A stretch of DNA of 64,000 nt from Saxidomus purpurata (taxonomy: Eukaryota; Mollusca; Bivalvia; Venerida; Veneridae): the NCBI GenBank assembly GCA_022818135.1, contig JAFMSR010000015.1, positions 30,852,929 through 30,916,928 on the forward strand, in the 5' to 3' direction. Shown piece by piece: positions 35,581-46,800 of this stretch (position 1 is its first letter; every line of letters begins with the position of its first letter). The notes beneath the pieces are model-generated. The model was not told where the DNA came from, did not search any database, and was given only the letters and a program-made list of their open reading frames with translations. A program made the position numbers and the translations under genes.

Positions 35581-36690
35581 AATATTGTTCTGTGTTATTG
35601 CTTGGAGGCGAAAGAAATTAGTCATTTTTGTCAGGTAGTGCAAAATTACATTTATTTTGTAATGCATTTTTGCATCATATTCCATCCATTAAATTTGATG
35701 GAATAATACGACATTTCACACCTTGTTTTCTGACGTCTGTTTGTTTATACATGTACTTTGTTTCGTAATGTCAAGGTCGAAATAGACTGGTTTTACAATG
35801 CATTGTTCATAACAGGGGAGATTAATTCGGGGTAACTCTTACGTGATGCTGAGGCCCATACAAGTGTAACACATGTTAAAAGGTTGTTGTTCAATGTCAC
35901 AGTAATATACAATTTTCAAATTATCGGCCATATATAACCCTTCTTGTCAGTCTTAGTATAATAAATACTTGTTTTGAACTTATCAGTTTTTTTGCTGTTG
36001 TTTGCTTCTGCTGTAGCTTTACAGCAGTCCACCGCCTGTGATAAGGACAGCTGACATGTTTAAAAGCCTTCACTGTGAAAGAGATTGTTATAATGTTCAA
36101 TAATGAAAGAAATATTTCATCTGCATAAAATTGACAGAAAACGTTAGTAATATCTGAAAAAAATAGCATAATTACAAAATGTACGAAACTATACTGGTTT
36201 ACTTGTTTAAATGACTTCCAGGGCATTACAATTAAAAGTTTTCCAAATACCACGGACTGAGGTATACCAGTCTGCACAGAAGGTCATTTTCGGTGCAATA
36301 TTTAAAATGGCTGTCTCTACGACAAATCTGCAGCTAAATTCGTTCTGTTGATTTGGATTAAAAGAGATAAGTTGAATTGTTAAGTTAGTGTTTATAGAGA
36401 AAACTGTTTTGCAGTTGATATTTGTTTCATGGTTTGCTGATGGTTTCTTAATACCATGAAAACTGGTGACTCGAGGGTATAAATTGTTCAATTAATTTTA
36501 TTATATTTAATCATATATTTTATGTATTTAAATCAAGTTTCACAACATAAATCATACGCGGTACCACCAACTTGTAATACAATGACAGTCACACTTTCAC
36601 ATTTTTCTTTTTTTCGCGCGATTAAAAGTCTTTTGGTGTTTTTATATCCGCAATAATAAATTCTCTTAAAATGTAGTACATATCTATTAT
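35581..36690. other. Intergenic, nothing recognised
   Basis: AT-rich sequence. The minus-strand open frames at 35921-36491 overlap one another in different frames and show no domain. Confidence 0.4.
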
Positions 36691-36696
36691 CTAAAT

Positions 36697-37006
36697 CAGG
36701 CGCGTAGCCAGGCATACTCATACTCACGGGAGTACTTCGAATTTCAAAAATGAAAAATTTAAATGGCCTAAAAATAATGTTAAACTTGTGCCTAAGGGGG
36801 TACATGTCCACTCGGGTACACTAACAGTATCAGTTCATTTTTAATCACAAATGGTAAATTTGTGTTTCATAAATGCAATGAAATAAGTTTTAAACGTCCT
36901 AATTATTTACATTATATTTGGCTTAAAAATATCGCAGGGGGCTTTGCCCCACACACCCCCCTTACAGAAAACTGGGAGTACTTCGATTGTCCCTTGTACG
37001 CCCCTG
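36697..37006. mobile_element. hAT-like non-autonomous element
   Basis: Left end CAGGCGCGTAGCCAGGCAT and right end TGTACGCCCCTG give inverted CAGG(G/C)GCGTA termini. The interior has the phrase GGGGGCTTTGCCCCACACAC and two GGGAGTACTTCGA copies. CAGGGGCG-type ends are common for hAT-type elements of animals. Flanking bases (ATCTAAAT and ATAAAATG) are only loosely alike, so an eight-base duplication is not proven. Confidence 0.6.
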
Positions 37007-37364
37007 ATAAAATGTGAATCATTGAAATAACGAAATTTTCATTATGCATATACAAAATCGGTGTCATTGATTTCATATTCCTGTTCGCCGTGAAAAAACA
37101 AACATCACGATAGACAGAATGTGTGCGTCATCTTTGAAAATGTGTTATTTACATGATGATGAATGTCTCAACTTACAAGGTGGATGGCACTATCGTTTAA
37201 TTAGTCACAGTACTGTTTCCCGTGCGCCTGACGCCAAAGTTACACGTGCGTAAAATGTACAGGACAGAGATAAATGCACTACAGCATTTTCACATGCGTA
37301 GAAGCTAGAACAAAACACGTAAGTGTCGGGGATTATTGTGAAATATGTAGTAAAAACTTTAAAA

Positions 37365-37816
37365 AATCTTCTATGAAACCACAAGGCCTATAAGCTTAGG
37401 CAATTAGCATGTGGCAATGCCTAGGGATATCTACTGAGAGTGTTCAAATTATGATAACCGAGTCAAAATTGACCCCGCCAGGGGGTCACTTGTTTATACA
37501 GAGGCTTATATAAGTTTTTATTAATCTTCTCTGAAACCACAAGGTCTAGAGCTTAGATATTAAGCATGTGGCATTGTCTAGTGAACGTCTACCGAGATTG
37601 TTCAAATCATGACCCGGGTCAAAATTGACCCAACTCGGGGGTCTCTTGGTTCTACATAAGCTTATATAGGAAAAACTTTAAAAATCTTTATCTCTGGAAC
37701 CAAGAATGTTCAAATCATTACCCCCAGGTCAAAATTGACCCTTTCTGCTAGTGATGACCTAGTATTAGCCAATGAGAGCCAGGTGAGCAGTATAAGGCCA
37801 TCTTGGCCCTCTTGTT
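37365..37816 (-). mobile_element. Tandem-monomer element, subfamily B, 3'-truncated
   Basis: On the minus strand it begins AACAAGAGGGCCAAGATGGC then TTATACTGCTCACCTGGC at 37816. It continues with units containing GGTCAATTTTGACCC, GAACAATCTCGGTAGACG, CCACATGCTTAATATCTAAG and CTTGTGGTTTCAGAG. The same monomer is seen in the complete element at 46801. The 3' hairpin end is missing. Confidence 0.72.
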
Positions 37817-37819
37817 TGT

Positions 37820-39550
37820 TCGTTTCATCTAATATGGCACTTGTCAAGACACGAAGTGAATAAAGTTAAACTGTTTCACGGTTAAATGACTACCCGTGAC
37901 ATGATGGAGTAAATGTAAATAATTATAAGAATCGTTGACAGAAGTATACTTTAGTCTATTCAAATTGTTATTCAATGTGTTAAAGTATTAGGTAAGCTCA
38001 TGAGAAGTGAATAAAAAGTAAGATAAGATATTACATGTACTCGTATTTACTAGTATTTAGAGCGGACAAAACTGCTTTTGATTCAATTGTGAAGTTTCGA
38101 GTTGCCTTTTTCCTGAAGCAATAATTCGTCTCAGCTTTTTCTTTACATAAAATCAAATTGAAATTTTATCATAATGCACAATTAAATGTCGTGATAAATT
38201 TTAAACTTTCATCAATTCAAAATTTAGCCAGGTTTCTTTCACATTAGCGTATGGCGGCTTCTTCATATTAAATACAGTAATTTAATCCTGATAATTGGTT
38301 GAGGTTTTTTCTGCATGCAGATTCAAATCTAAAACCATCCCAACCTTTTGAATCACTCATTGTGCAGACTGCATATTGGATTACAATTTAATGTATGCAA
38401 AACCGAATACAAGCACAGATGTTCATAAAACATACATTTATTGTCGGCAATTGTCAAAATGTGCACAAATAGCAAAGAAAAAAAAATCATGTGTGACAGG
38501 TGAGATATACCCGTACGAACGGACTATGAAAACAAATTATTTGTATAAAATAATCGTCGCAATTTAAAAGTGACATACACATGTGTGTTTGTGTGACATT
38601 ATACCAGTCTATGATTTTAAATGTAAGATCATTTTCCGTGAAATGTGTCAAAGTTATGCACAAATTCTATCTTTTCACAGATGTTACATCTGCCTGTTTA
38701 CGTTGAGGTAAAACAAGTGTCAAAATAAGTCAATTTACTACAATACAGATCTTTTTACAATTTACACCATAATCCAGAGAAATATTTTTTTATTTGTCTG
38801 ACCAAAGCAAAAACGATTAATTAAACTTGTTTTGATTTATAAGGATTAAACCGATATTCCCTTCTTTGTTTAATGTGTAAAAACCGCGTCTAATCGATTA
38901 TCAGGAAAAAATGAAAGTTCCATATCGATTGTCGTTTTTTTCCGCAGATTCTTTAACTATGTTTTCTTTATCATTCGTCGAATATTTCCAGGGGTGTAGC
39001 TGCTATAAGGCACAGAAGGCCCGGGCCTACTAATTGTTTAGATATTGAAAAAAAAATCGTGAAATCGAGACCCAGTATTTGTTGTAAGTCTCCGTTTCGC
39101 TAGAAAAAAATCTACGTGACATGAGTTTAAATTGCGGCATTTAGCCCAATCCCTGTTTTAACTCACTCCATAATGTAACTCTTAACTGTGCACAGTTGAT
39201 AACTTGGTCTTCTTTGCACACAGTGTTCATTACAGCAGTGACGCAATCTTAGTCATATAGTCATAGTCTTTTGGCAAGCAGCTCATGATATTCCCTTTTC
39301 AGGTGTGGTCTCGATCGAAATGCTGGTCCCTGGAAGCCCTCATCTGCTAGATCTATGTCTAGGACAACATGCGCATCTGAAGTACCTGTGTATTTGGTTG
39401 TAACCGTACAACGAATGAGAAGCGCTGGTGACATCTTATGTTCTTTCTGGAAGTGCCCTCCCGCGCGACGTCTCTTTATTTTTACCTGTGCCGTATTGAA
39501 TTAAGCCTTACTTTAAAATCTAACTGCTATCTGCTCAGAGACTGGCACTA
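37820..39550. other. Intergenic, nothing recognised
   Basis: AT-rich sequence. A CAGGGGTGTAGCTGC phrase near 38991 resembles a hAT-like end but no partner was found. Confidence 0.4.
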
Positions 39551-39553
39551 TTA

Positions 39554-39698
39554 CACTGTAAAAAAATTACCGTTGAATTTACGGTAAAAGAACTGGCAGC
39601 TAGTTTCCAGTTCTTCCACCGTGTTTTTTAACGGTCAACTGTTAATGGCAATGTGAAGAGCCCGTAACTACGTTACTATACCGTATATTATTACAGTA
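39554..39698. repeat. Possible short MITE with CACTGTAAAAA end
   Basis: CACTGTAAAAAAATTACCG at the left and TATTACAGTA at the right are loosely inverted. Inside are TTACGGTAAAAGAACTGGC and CAGTTCTTCCACCGTG as an internal inverted pair. It resembles widespread CACTGTAAAAA repeats of aquatic animals, but it is degenerate. Confidence 0.4.
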
Positions 39699-39719
39699 CG
39701 AAAACATGCAGCTGGGCAG

Positions 39720-41660
39720 AGCCGTTATAGATCATGCACTCTCCATTTGGTAAATTAACACCAAGGTGCACAAGAACGTTTGTGTGAAGTTTTGTGACTC
39801 TGTGTCAATTACATTAGGCTCAGTCGTGCCAAAATATCTGAATGAAATGCCTGCGTATCCCATAATCCTTTGTTTTTAGTGATTTTTCCGTAATCTATAT
39901 TTGGGATGTAAAAACGCAGTACGGGTCAGGTACCAGTATTAAATGTCGAATGACAGCGAAGTACAAATCAGCGTATAAATCACTGATTGCAGCAATTACT
40001 TAAAACAATTCAGTCTTTGTTGTTGTCAGTAGGTTTTTCCCCTTGGTTCATACACACAAGTGTGTTTTATTTTAAGCATATTATTGCAAAAAATTGACAA
40101 CTTTTACCAAATGTGGCCAGTTTTTTTCACTAAAATTACATATGTTACACATCATCTTATGCATTGCAAGGCTGAATCATTAATGATAAAATACAACTAC
40201 ATCAACCTGTTACACAAAGCTTTATTATATGAAATTTTTAAAGAAATGACCAATTTCGTAACGTGACTTTTCTCACAAAATCACTAGTTCCGAGCCAAGA
40301 TTAGTTAAAACATTGTCATTGTTGAATCTATATCGTATTCACAATTTATATCACATCCGAGCTGGCCTGTCTGCCGACTTGGCCATATAAGTGCTCCTAT
40401 CATACTGTATCATGTTTTAGATAAGCATGATTTACATAGCCTTCTCGCAAAACCCTTAAAGGTCCACTACTAAGCGAAATTTAAGTGACAGTTATTTCAA
40501 TGGCAAGTACATTACCTTATGCAAGCCACTAAATAATGAAGATCGGCAGGTTAAAATTTACTGAAAGTGTTTGGAACACAAAGAAAAGTATGTGTATTAT
40601 GTTGACATCTCAGTGAATTGACAAAATGACCACCAAGGTCATTTTTAACTTTCTTCATAATGCATAGAAAAATAATTGTACATGTACTGTGATTTATTTA
40701 GAATTTCTACATACCAACTTTCATTTTTTATTAAAAATAACTTATTTCTGTGCTTTTTAAAGTATATTTGAATATTCGCTTTCCTTAGTATTGGACCTTT
40801 AATAGAAAGAAAAAGTGTGAAACATTAGGCTGAATTTAAAATTTGGTGAAATTTAGGTGTAAAACCCGTCAATAGATACTACCTAGGAAACAGTTCTTTG
40901 AATATTTGGCTTGGTGAAATGTAAGTTGTATTTATTGCTGTTTTGTAAATATTTGGCCAATTTTTATTTCTTTAACAATTGTTTTGTTTGTCTTCTTCAG
41001 GACTACACTTTATGATGGAAGGGTCAACATATTACTCGGTGCCGTCATAAATGACAGAAAGTCGTGGAAATTTGTACAGTGTCTACAGATATTGAGTGAA
41101 AGCAAAAAGTTAATCATTGACCATGTAACTTTTCTGGTGTATATTGACTGTGATAGTGATGAACATGAGAAATATGGACAGCTGATTGCTTGAATTTCGT
41201 TATTAGAGTCACAGGTGATGTGCAAACTTGCTCAAATTTCTATATAATCAAATTATGTAACACCATATGGGCGTCGCTGTCTTGGATTCAGCGACGTCAC
41301 ACCAGAAACATTACGGCCTGTGGGGAAAAATCACATAATGTTGAATAAAATATTGAGTTAATCAAAAAAGAGAAAAAGATGCCTATAGCTTATATTTTAC
41401 TCATGATGCTGGATCCGATTTTCAAAAAGCTTTATATTAAGTTTTAGTATTCGATCCCGTAAATACTAACATATTGAACAAGGTCTGCCTTCAAAGAAAA
41501 TACATAGAATTAATGGAAATAAAACTTATATGTTCCTATTTCAAACCCTTAAGTATCAACATTTATTTTATGCTAACTGATGAAATACTGTGTTCTATCA
41601 GTGAAATAAAATCCATATCACCCACACTGTGAGTGATATAGGTCTGCTGGAACTACTTTT
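39720..41660. other. Intergenic; one candidate isolated exon
   Basis: At 41001 a strong acceptor (TTTTGTTTGTCTTCTTCAG) is followed by an open stretch to a TGA at 41191-41193. It encodes about 64 residues including RKSWKFVQCLQILSESKK and a Cys/Asp-rich end. It could be a terminal exon or chance; no family was recognised and no partner exon was found upstream. The remainder shows nothing. Confidence 0.3.
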
Positions 41661-41665
41661 TAGAT

Positions 41666-41729
41666 AACAAAGGGAGACAATTGTGATTATATGTAGCCTT
41701 CCAGTAATTACTAGTTGTCTCCCTTTGTT
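41666..41729. repeat. 64-bp fold-back with 15-bp perfect arms just upstream of the recombinase
   Basis: AACAAAGGGAGACAA (41666-41680) is exactly inverted at 41715-41729. The loop is 34 bases. It ends 62 bases before the recombinase start codon, so it lies in the likely promoter or 5' UTR. Related AAGGGAG(A/G)(C/T)AA motifs occur near 16507, 21202 and 27360. Confidence 0.85.
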
Positions 41730-41791
41730 TCAATAAATGGGCGTCTGCTTTTTTTTAAAACATAATAAAAGTAAATAAAGCTGAAATTAAA

Positions 41792-42606
41792 ATGGATCAA
41801 AACCCAAATGATTTGTTTTTGGAAGAAATTGATGAGGATACTTTGAGTTCACTTCTATACACTGATTTTGGTGAATCAACTGCCCTCTCTGGTGATGATG
41901 GAGCCAATGAACCACTGGTAAATTTTGATGTTATTAGGACTCCTCCAGCAGCAGCAAACCAGAGTAGATTTAAAGAAGTGTCTTCAACAGATGTCATGGA
42001 ATTCCTGGAAAACCAAGAGAACAAAAACACAAAAAGAAAAACAAAAGGTGACATTGAACTTATAGAATCATTTTTAGCCTCAAAAAATGAGTACAGGCAA
42101 CTTGAGTTTATACCCCCCACTCAGCTGAATGAGTACTTGGCAGCATTTTTACTGTCTGTGAAAAAGAAGGATGGTGGGGAATACGAGCCATGCACTTTGC
42201 AGAGTTTTGTATCTTCCGTTGACAGGTATTTGAAAGGAAAGGGATACAAAACATCTTTACGTGACAGTACAGACTTCACTAAAACAAGAGCAGTCCTAAA
42301 AATGAAGCAAAAACACCTAAAATCTTTGGGAAAGGGAAATAAACCTAAAGCTGCAGACCCGCTGGAAGACACTCACATTGAAAAAATGTATGACAGTGGC
42401 ACACTTGGGGACAGTTGCCCTAGTGCATTGATTCATTCTCTTTGGCTAGTATGCACTACCAACTTCGGAATGAGAACTGGCCAGGAAGTCCACAGTCTGA
42501 GATGGGGGGATGTACAGTGCAAGAAAGACGGTATGGGGGAATATCTTGTATATGATACCGAAAGACAAACAAAAACAAGGACTGGTGCTAATGTAAGAGA
42601 CACAAG
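41792..42606 (+). CDS. Crypton-type tyrosine recombinase (DUF3504/KIAA1958-like), exon 1
   Basis: First of three exons of a 514-residue protein (41792-42606, 42766-43029, 43958-44423; all joins keep frame). Tyrosine recombinases cut and rejoin DNA through a tyrosine-phosphate intermediate; Crypton elements use them to move as circles, and several animal genes are domesticated copies. Exon 1 holds an acidic N-terminus (1-75) and a SAM-like core-binding region (about 87-185, with EFIPPTQLNEYLAAFLLSVK and YEPCTLQSFVSSVDRYLKGK). It also holds the catalytic box I arginine R228 in NFGMRTGQEVHSLRWGD and the beta-hairpin lysine, probably K261 (QTKTRTG). The start codon is the first ATG after an A-rich leader. 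The donor is ACAAG|GTAATT, phase 2. Codons show no stops, so this copy may be functional. Confidence 0.88.
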
Positions 42607-42765
42607 GTAATTTCCATTTTAAATTAGTATACTACTTTAGTACTTGTATTTAAAATAATAACGTGAATGTTAAATGAATTAGATAAATTTCATATCAATA
42701 TTTACAATATTAGAATGAATGAACAAGTGAATGAATGAATGATTGAATAAATGTTCCTCCTTCAG

Positions 42766-43029
42766 ACCAACAAAACCAAGGGCTTATGCTGTTCCTGAAG
42801 CAGGAGAAAAGGACCCGGTTCACATTTACAAAAAGTTTGCCGAAATGCGCCCAGTTGAAATGTTAGACCCAGAGAGTCCCTTCTTTTTGACCGTTGCTAA
42901 CAGAACACCAAAGCATGGACAAGCATGGTACAAAAAACAGCCAATGGGTATTAATAAGTTATATGGAATAATGAAGGAAATGAAGGCAGATGCTGGGATT
43001 GAATGTGAAAAAAGAATAACGCCTTACAG
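42766..43029 (+). CDS. Crypton-type tyrosine recombinase, exon 2
   Basis: Acceptor TTCCTCCTTCAG at 42765 and donor TTACAG|GTAATA at 43029/43030. It encodes residues 272-360, including FFLTVANRTPKHGQAWYKKQ and PMGINKLYGIMKEM, a stretch typical of DUF3504 proteins between the lysine hairpin and box II. The exon ends within the box II motif: ITPY joins SARK of exon 3, so the usual H-x-x-R is Y359-S-A-R362 here. Intron 1 (159 bases) contains GAAT-type tetranucleotide repeats. Confidence 0.88.
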
Positions 43030-43957
43030 GTAATACTACTGACAGAAAATTAGTCAACATAATATTTTTAAAAAAATGTAAAATGTGTATAAAAATATAC
43101 TCACGACACCATTTGAACCGTCTTCTATACTTGCATCAAAATCTTCACTCCTTTTGTTGTAGTTCAGCTCCAGTAATGAATGATGTTAAAAACCAATCCG
43201 GCTAATCCATCAAAATTGTAGGGTGAAAATAATAAAACACCTCTACAATAATGAATGAAAGCTAACTGGAATTGGTCTAGCTCAAGTTTCTTGTACTGAT
43301 CTTCATCCAGATTCCACATACATCAAAATCTTTAGCGAGGTGTTTATCCTACTAGTAGTTACTTCTGGTGATGACGATACAATACCAATCCGGAAAAATC
43401 TTCAAAATAATTCTGGAACTGGAATTGGTAAAACCAGTAAAACTCACAATTGATGAACTTCCGTGTTGATTATTTTGTTATCCTGAATATTAAAAAAAAA
43501 AATGAAACCGAAACATTTCATTACTGCATTGGGTTAACTGTTTGTAATGTAATTTTGACATAAATGCGACTATAGCCGTATCGGGTTACATCTATCTAAG
43601 TCGTTTAAAACCTAACACATCGTTCTAAAATTACATATATTCAACAAATACATCAATTTTTATCATTTAAAATAATAAAAAGTGTATTCAAAATAAAAAC
43701 TATAAAATTAAGACTTGTTTCCGGTAATCTCATTTGTTTTTGGTTCAATGTTTGCGGTAAAAAGTTGTTTTCGGTAATCAGTAATACCGTCCCACCGTTA
43801 AAATAATGCACAATGCTCTAAAATGCAAACATTACTGATTGTCAGATTTTTGCGACTATTTATACGATATTTAATAGTCGCTTATTTAAATAACGTAACC
43901 AATCAGAAACTTTTTTTATGTAAGTAGTAAAGTACGTAACATTTTTTTCTTTTTCAG

Positions 43958-44423
43958 TGCACGGAAACACATGATACAGAAACTGAATGATGAAGGAGTA
44001 CCATCACATCAAATTGTCCAAATCTCGGGCCACAAAAATATAAACTCTTTGAACAATTACAGTAAACTGAATCCCGAACAAAGCAAAGCAATATCTGATA
44101 TTTTAACCAAGAAGGTTCAGCCTCAGTCTGTGAATGCAGTAACAACCCCAATGCCACTACCTTGTCTATCTGCACAACATGCTCACGAAAACGCTGAAGC
44201 ATTTAATGTTCCTACATTGTCTCAAATGAATCTATTTCCAATGTTCATGGGTGCCACTTTCAATGGTCCCGTCAACTTTCACTTTGAAAACAAATCTTCA
44301 AAGTCAGTGACTCATTCACAGACTGCTGTCTGCACTGAGACTGAGAGATCATGTCCGTCCTCGCCGGATCCAAGACGGTTCAAGAGAATCAAGTACTTTT
44401 CAGATTCCGATTGTAGTGAATAA
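43958..44423 (+). CDS. Crypton-type tyrosine recombinase, exon 3 (catalytic end and C-terminal tail)
   Basis: Acceptor TTTTTCTTTTTCAG at 43957. It begins SARKHMIQKLNDEGVPSHQI, then VQISGHKNINSLNNYSKL, which supplies R362, H385 (GHKN) and the nucleophile Y394 (NNYSKL). A tail of about 115 residues rich in Ser, Thr and Pro contains ATFNGPVNFHF and a basic patch PRRFKRIKYF, ending ...SDSDCSE and TAA at 44421. The GxxxNGPVNFHF-type tail is shared by many animal KIAA1958-like proteins (my recollection). Intron 2 (928 bases) carries the repeat also seen at 21770 and a hairpin GCGACTATT...AATAGTCGC near 43851. Confidence 0.88.
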
Positions 44424-44657
44424 ATGCACTGTATGTGACACTATGTGTAAATGTTCCAGTTGTTAACCAAGAAAAACTTTTGAGAGTTCCGTTTAACTTT
44501 CACAATCACATGTTGTTGTTTCACTGACACTGCAATTATTTCGTTATTTGTACGAAAACTGATAAACTTAGCTTGACATATGTATAATTCCATATTAATC
44601 CTTCGTAAATGTGACAAATCGGACTTATTGTCATTGTCTGACATTGTGTATTTACTA

Positions 44658-44663
44658 AATAAA
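44658..44663 (+). promoter_or_regulatory. Possible polyadenylation signal of the recombinase gene
   Basis: AATAAA about 235 bases after the stop codon, followed by a second AATAAAT nearby. It is the nearest canonical signal on the coding strand; use is unproven. Confidence 0.35.
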
Positions 44664-44826
44664 TCCAATAAATATCTAAAACATTTTCTCGTTTCGACTA
44701 TCCAATATGGCGGACAAAATGTATATTTGAACAGATATTCACACGGATTCATCCGCGTGTGAAAAGGTTCGAAGACACTAAATAGTTACCTTCTTTCGTC
44801 ATCAATTAGCATAAAATAAACAGAAA

Positions 44827-44975
44827 ATTTGTTTGTTTTTCGTGGATATGGAATATATCTCATCTCGAAGTGATACAATTTTGATATTTTCACTCGCGCT
44901 TCGCGCTCGTGAAAATATCAAAATAGTATCACTTCTCGATGAGATATAATCCATATCCACGAAAAACAAACAAAT
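44827..44975. repeat. 149-bp near-perfect fold-back element
   Basis: Arms of about 67 bases starting ATTTGTTTGTTTTTCGTGG are inverted at 44975 with about four mismatches. They meet at a GC-rich centre, TCGCGCTTCGCGCTC. The inner arm GATATTTTCAC/GTGAAAATATC matches the fold-back at 58660-58779, so both are one family. Non-coding. Confidence 0.9.
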
Positions 44976-45337
44976 ATCCTCTATATCATGGAGAAATATA
45001 TCTCAGTCATGTTGGCTCTACTGTTATAAGTTATTTAGTTCAAAATGTGCAGAAGGTATGACAAAACACGCATATATGTAGTGATATAATTATGATAACG
45101 TATATAGAAACTATATACTTAAATTTAAGGGGTGATTTATTGGGTAAACTATATAATATAAATAGTAAAAATATGTTTTCATGATGTTAAACAAGGTGTA
45201 AAAATTCCGACGAAAACAGAGAGCACGCTCTATTTGTTGCTTAAATTACCGCGAGAAAACCAATGTATTATAAAAAAAAAAACGTTAACTTCAAGAATGT
45301 ACGCAAGATTAGTAGGAATCTACATGCGTATAAAATA

Positions 45338-46000
45338 AAACCATGCGAATTAAAAACAATATTTCCAAAGTGTGCGGCGTTTCTGTAATACAAGAAGACG
45401 TCTAGTAGGTATTATTACATGCAAGTGAAATAATTGAACCAAAATGTATTTTGAAATGAATACAAACCGATATTATAATTACGCTAAGAGTCAGCAGCAC
45501 GAATTGTCTTAAATTTAAAAAAAATCGGAGAGTGAATGTTATTTTCTTTCAATTTTAAAATACTGGGAAAATGGGTTGACACTGATGATTCTAGTGTCAG
45601 GAGGTTGCTTTCCATTGATGCATAGTCGGCGGGCACTAAGTCAATAAAAACATTCATACACGTGTATTTAAAAATAGCGTGGACACTCAGCCAACTTTGA
45701 GCCGACTTTAAATAATTGAATTCAATTTTTGCCATAATTAGATATTTACACTTGATATAGACCCTAACGCTGACACTGAAAGCTCTGAGGCTCACATCCG
45801 GTACGATAGGTCCAGGGTGCGAATCCCACTCACGTCTTAGGTGGCACTCCACACTTTTTAGCCACAAATTCGACTTGGTCAGGGGTAATTTTATAAAGTG
45901 TAGAGATATAAGGAAATTAAACAGCCCTGTGAACTTTAAATCAAATTTAAGTGCCAGATTTTGTTGTTTGAGTTTTATTTTGCATGTTTGCAAATGCGAA
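45338..46000 (+). repeat. Remaining part of 2.4-kb repeat copy 2 (contig end, duplicated overlap)
   Basis: 45338-45661 matches 12487-12806 of copy 1. 45662-46000 is the exact reverse complement of 34742-35080, including the right part of the Harbinger-type element (TAA at 45838-45840 and the GGTGGCACTCCACACTT end). It should be read as the same locus as copy 2, not as a third copy. Confidence 0.88.
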
Positions 46001-46500
46001 NNNNNNNNNNNNNNNNNNNNNNNNNNNNNNNNNNNNNNNNNNNNNNNNNNNNNNNNNNNNNNNNNNNNNNNNNNNNNNNNNNNNNNNNNNNNNNNNNNNN
46101 NNNNNNNNNNNNNNNNNNNNNNNNNNNNNNNNNNNNNNNNNNNNNNNNNNNNNNNNNNNNNNNNNNNNNNNNNNNNNNNNNNNNNNNNNNNNNNNNNNNN
46201 NNNNNNNNNNNNNNNNNNNNNNNNNNNNNNNNNNNNNNNNNNNNNNNNNNNNNNNNNNNNNNNNNNNNNNNNNNNNNNNNNNNNNNNNNNNNNNNNNNNN
46301 NNNNNNNNNNNNNNNNNNNNNNNNNNNNNNNNNNNNNNNNNNNNNNNNNNNNNNNNNNNNNNNNNNNNNNNNNNNNNNNNNNNNNNNNNNNNNNNNNNNN
46401 NNNNNNNNNNNNNNNNNNNNNNNNNNNNNNNNNNNNNNNNNNNNNNNNNNNNNNNNNNNNNNNNNNNNNNNNNNNNNNNNNNNNNNNNNNNNNNNNNNNN
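46001..46500. other. Assembly gap, 500 N
   Basis: Fixed-length gap following the contig that appears to be reversed. Confidence 0.97.
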
Positions 46501-46800
46501 AAATAGGTCTGCTATTAATTTGATTTATATCTGGTCATTCTTGATAAACTTCCATATCTGCAACTTTTCTATACTTTGTTCATGATTAAAGAAATGTATT
46601 GGCTAAAATAAAATAGTTGACTTTAACGGAGTAAGTGTTTCCTAATTGTTAAATTTGACTTAATAAACTCTAACTAATTAAGTGTTTAACCTCATTTCAA
46701 GTTTTGCATAGCCAGCCACATGTATTGTGGGCGGAGCTAAGGTGCTTTCTATTGATAGCGAACTCTTAATAATAAAGTGATTTCAGTAGTTAGTTTTAAT

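Noticed and set aside
45338..46000. Third independent copy of the 2.4-kb repeat
   Set aside because: It is better explained as the continuation of copy 2 on a reversed contig.
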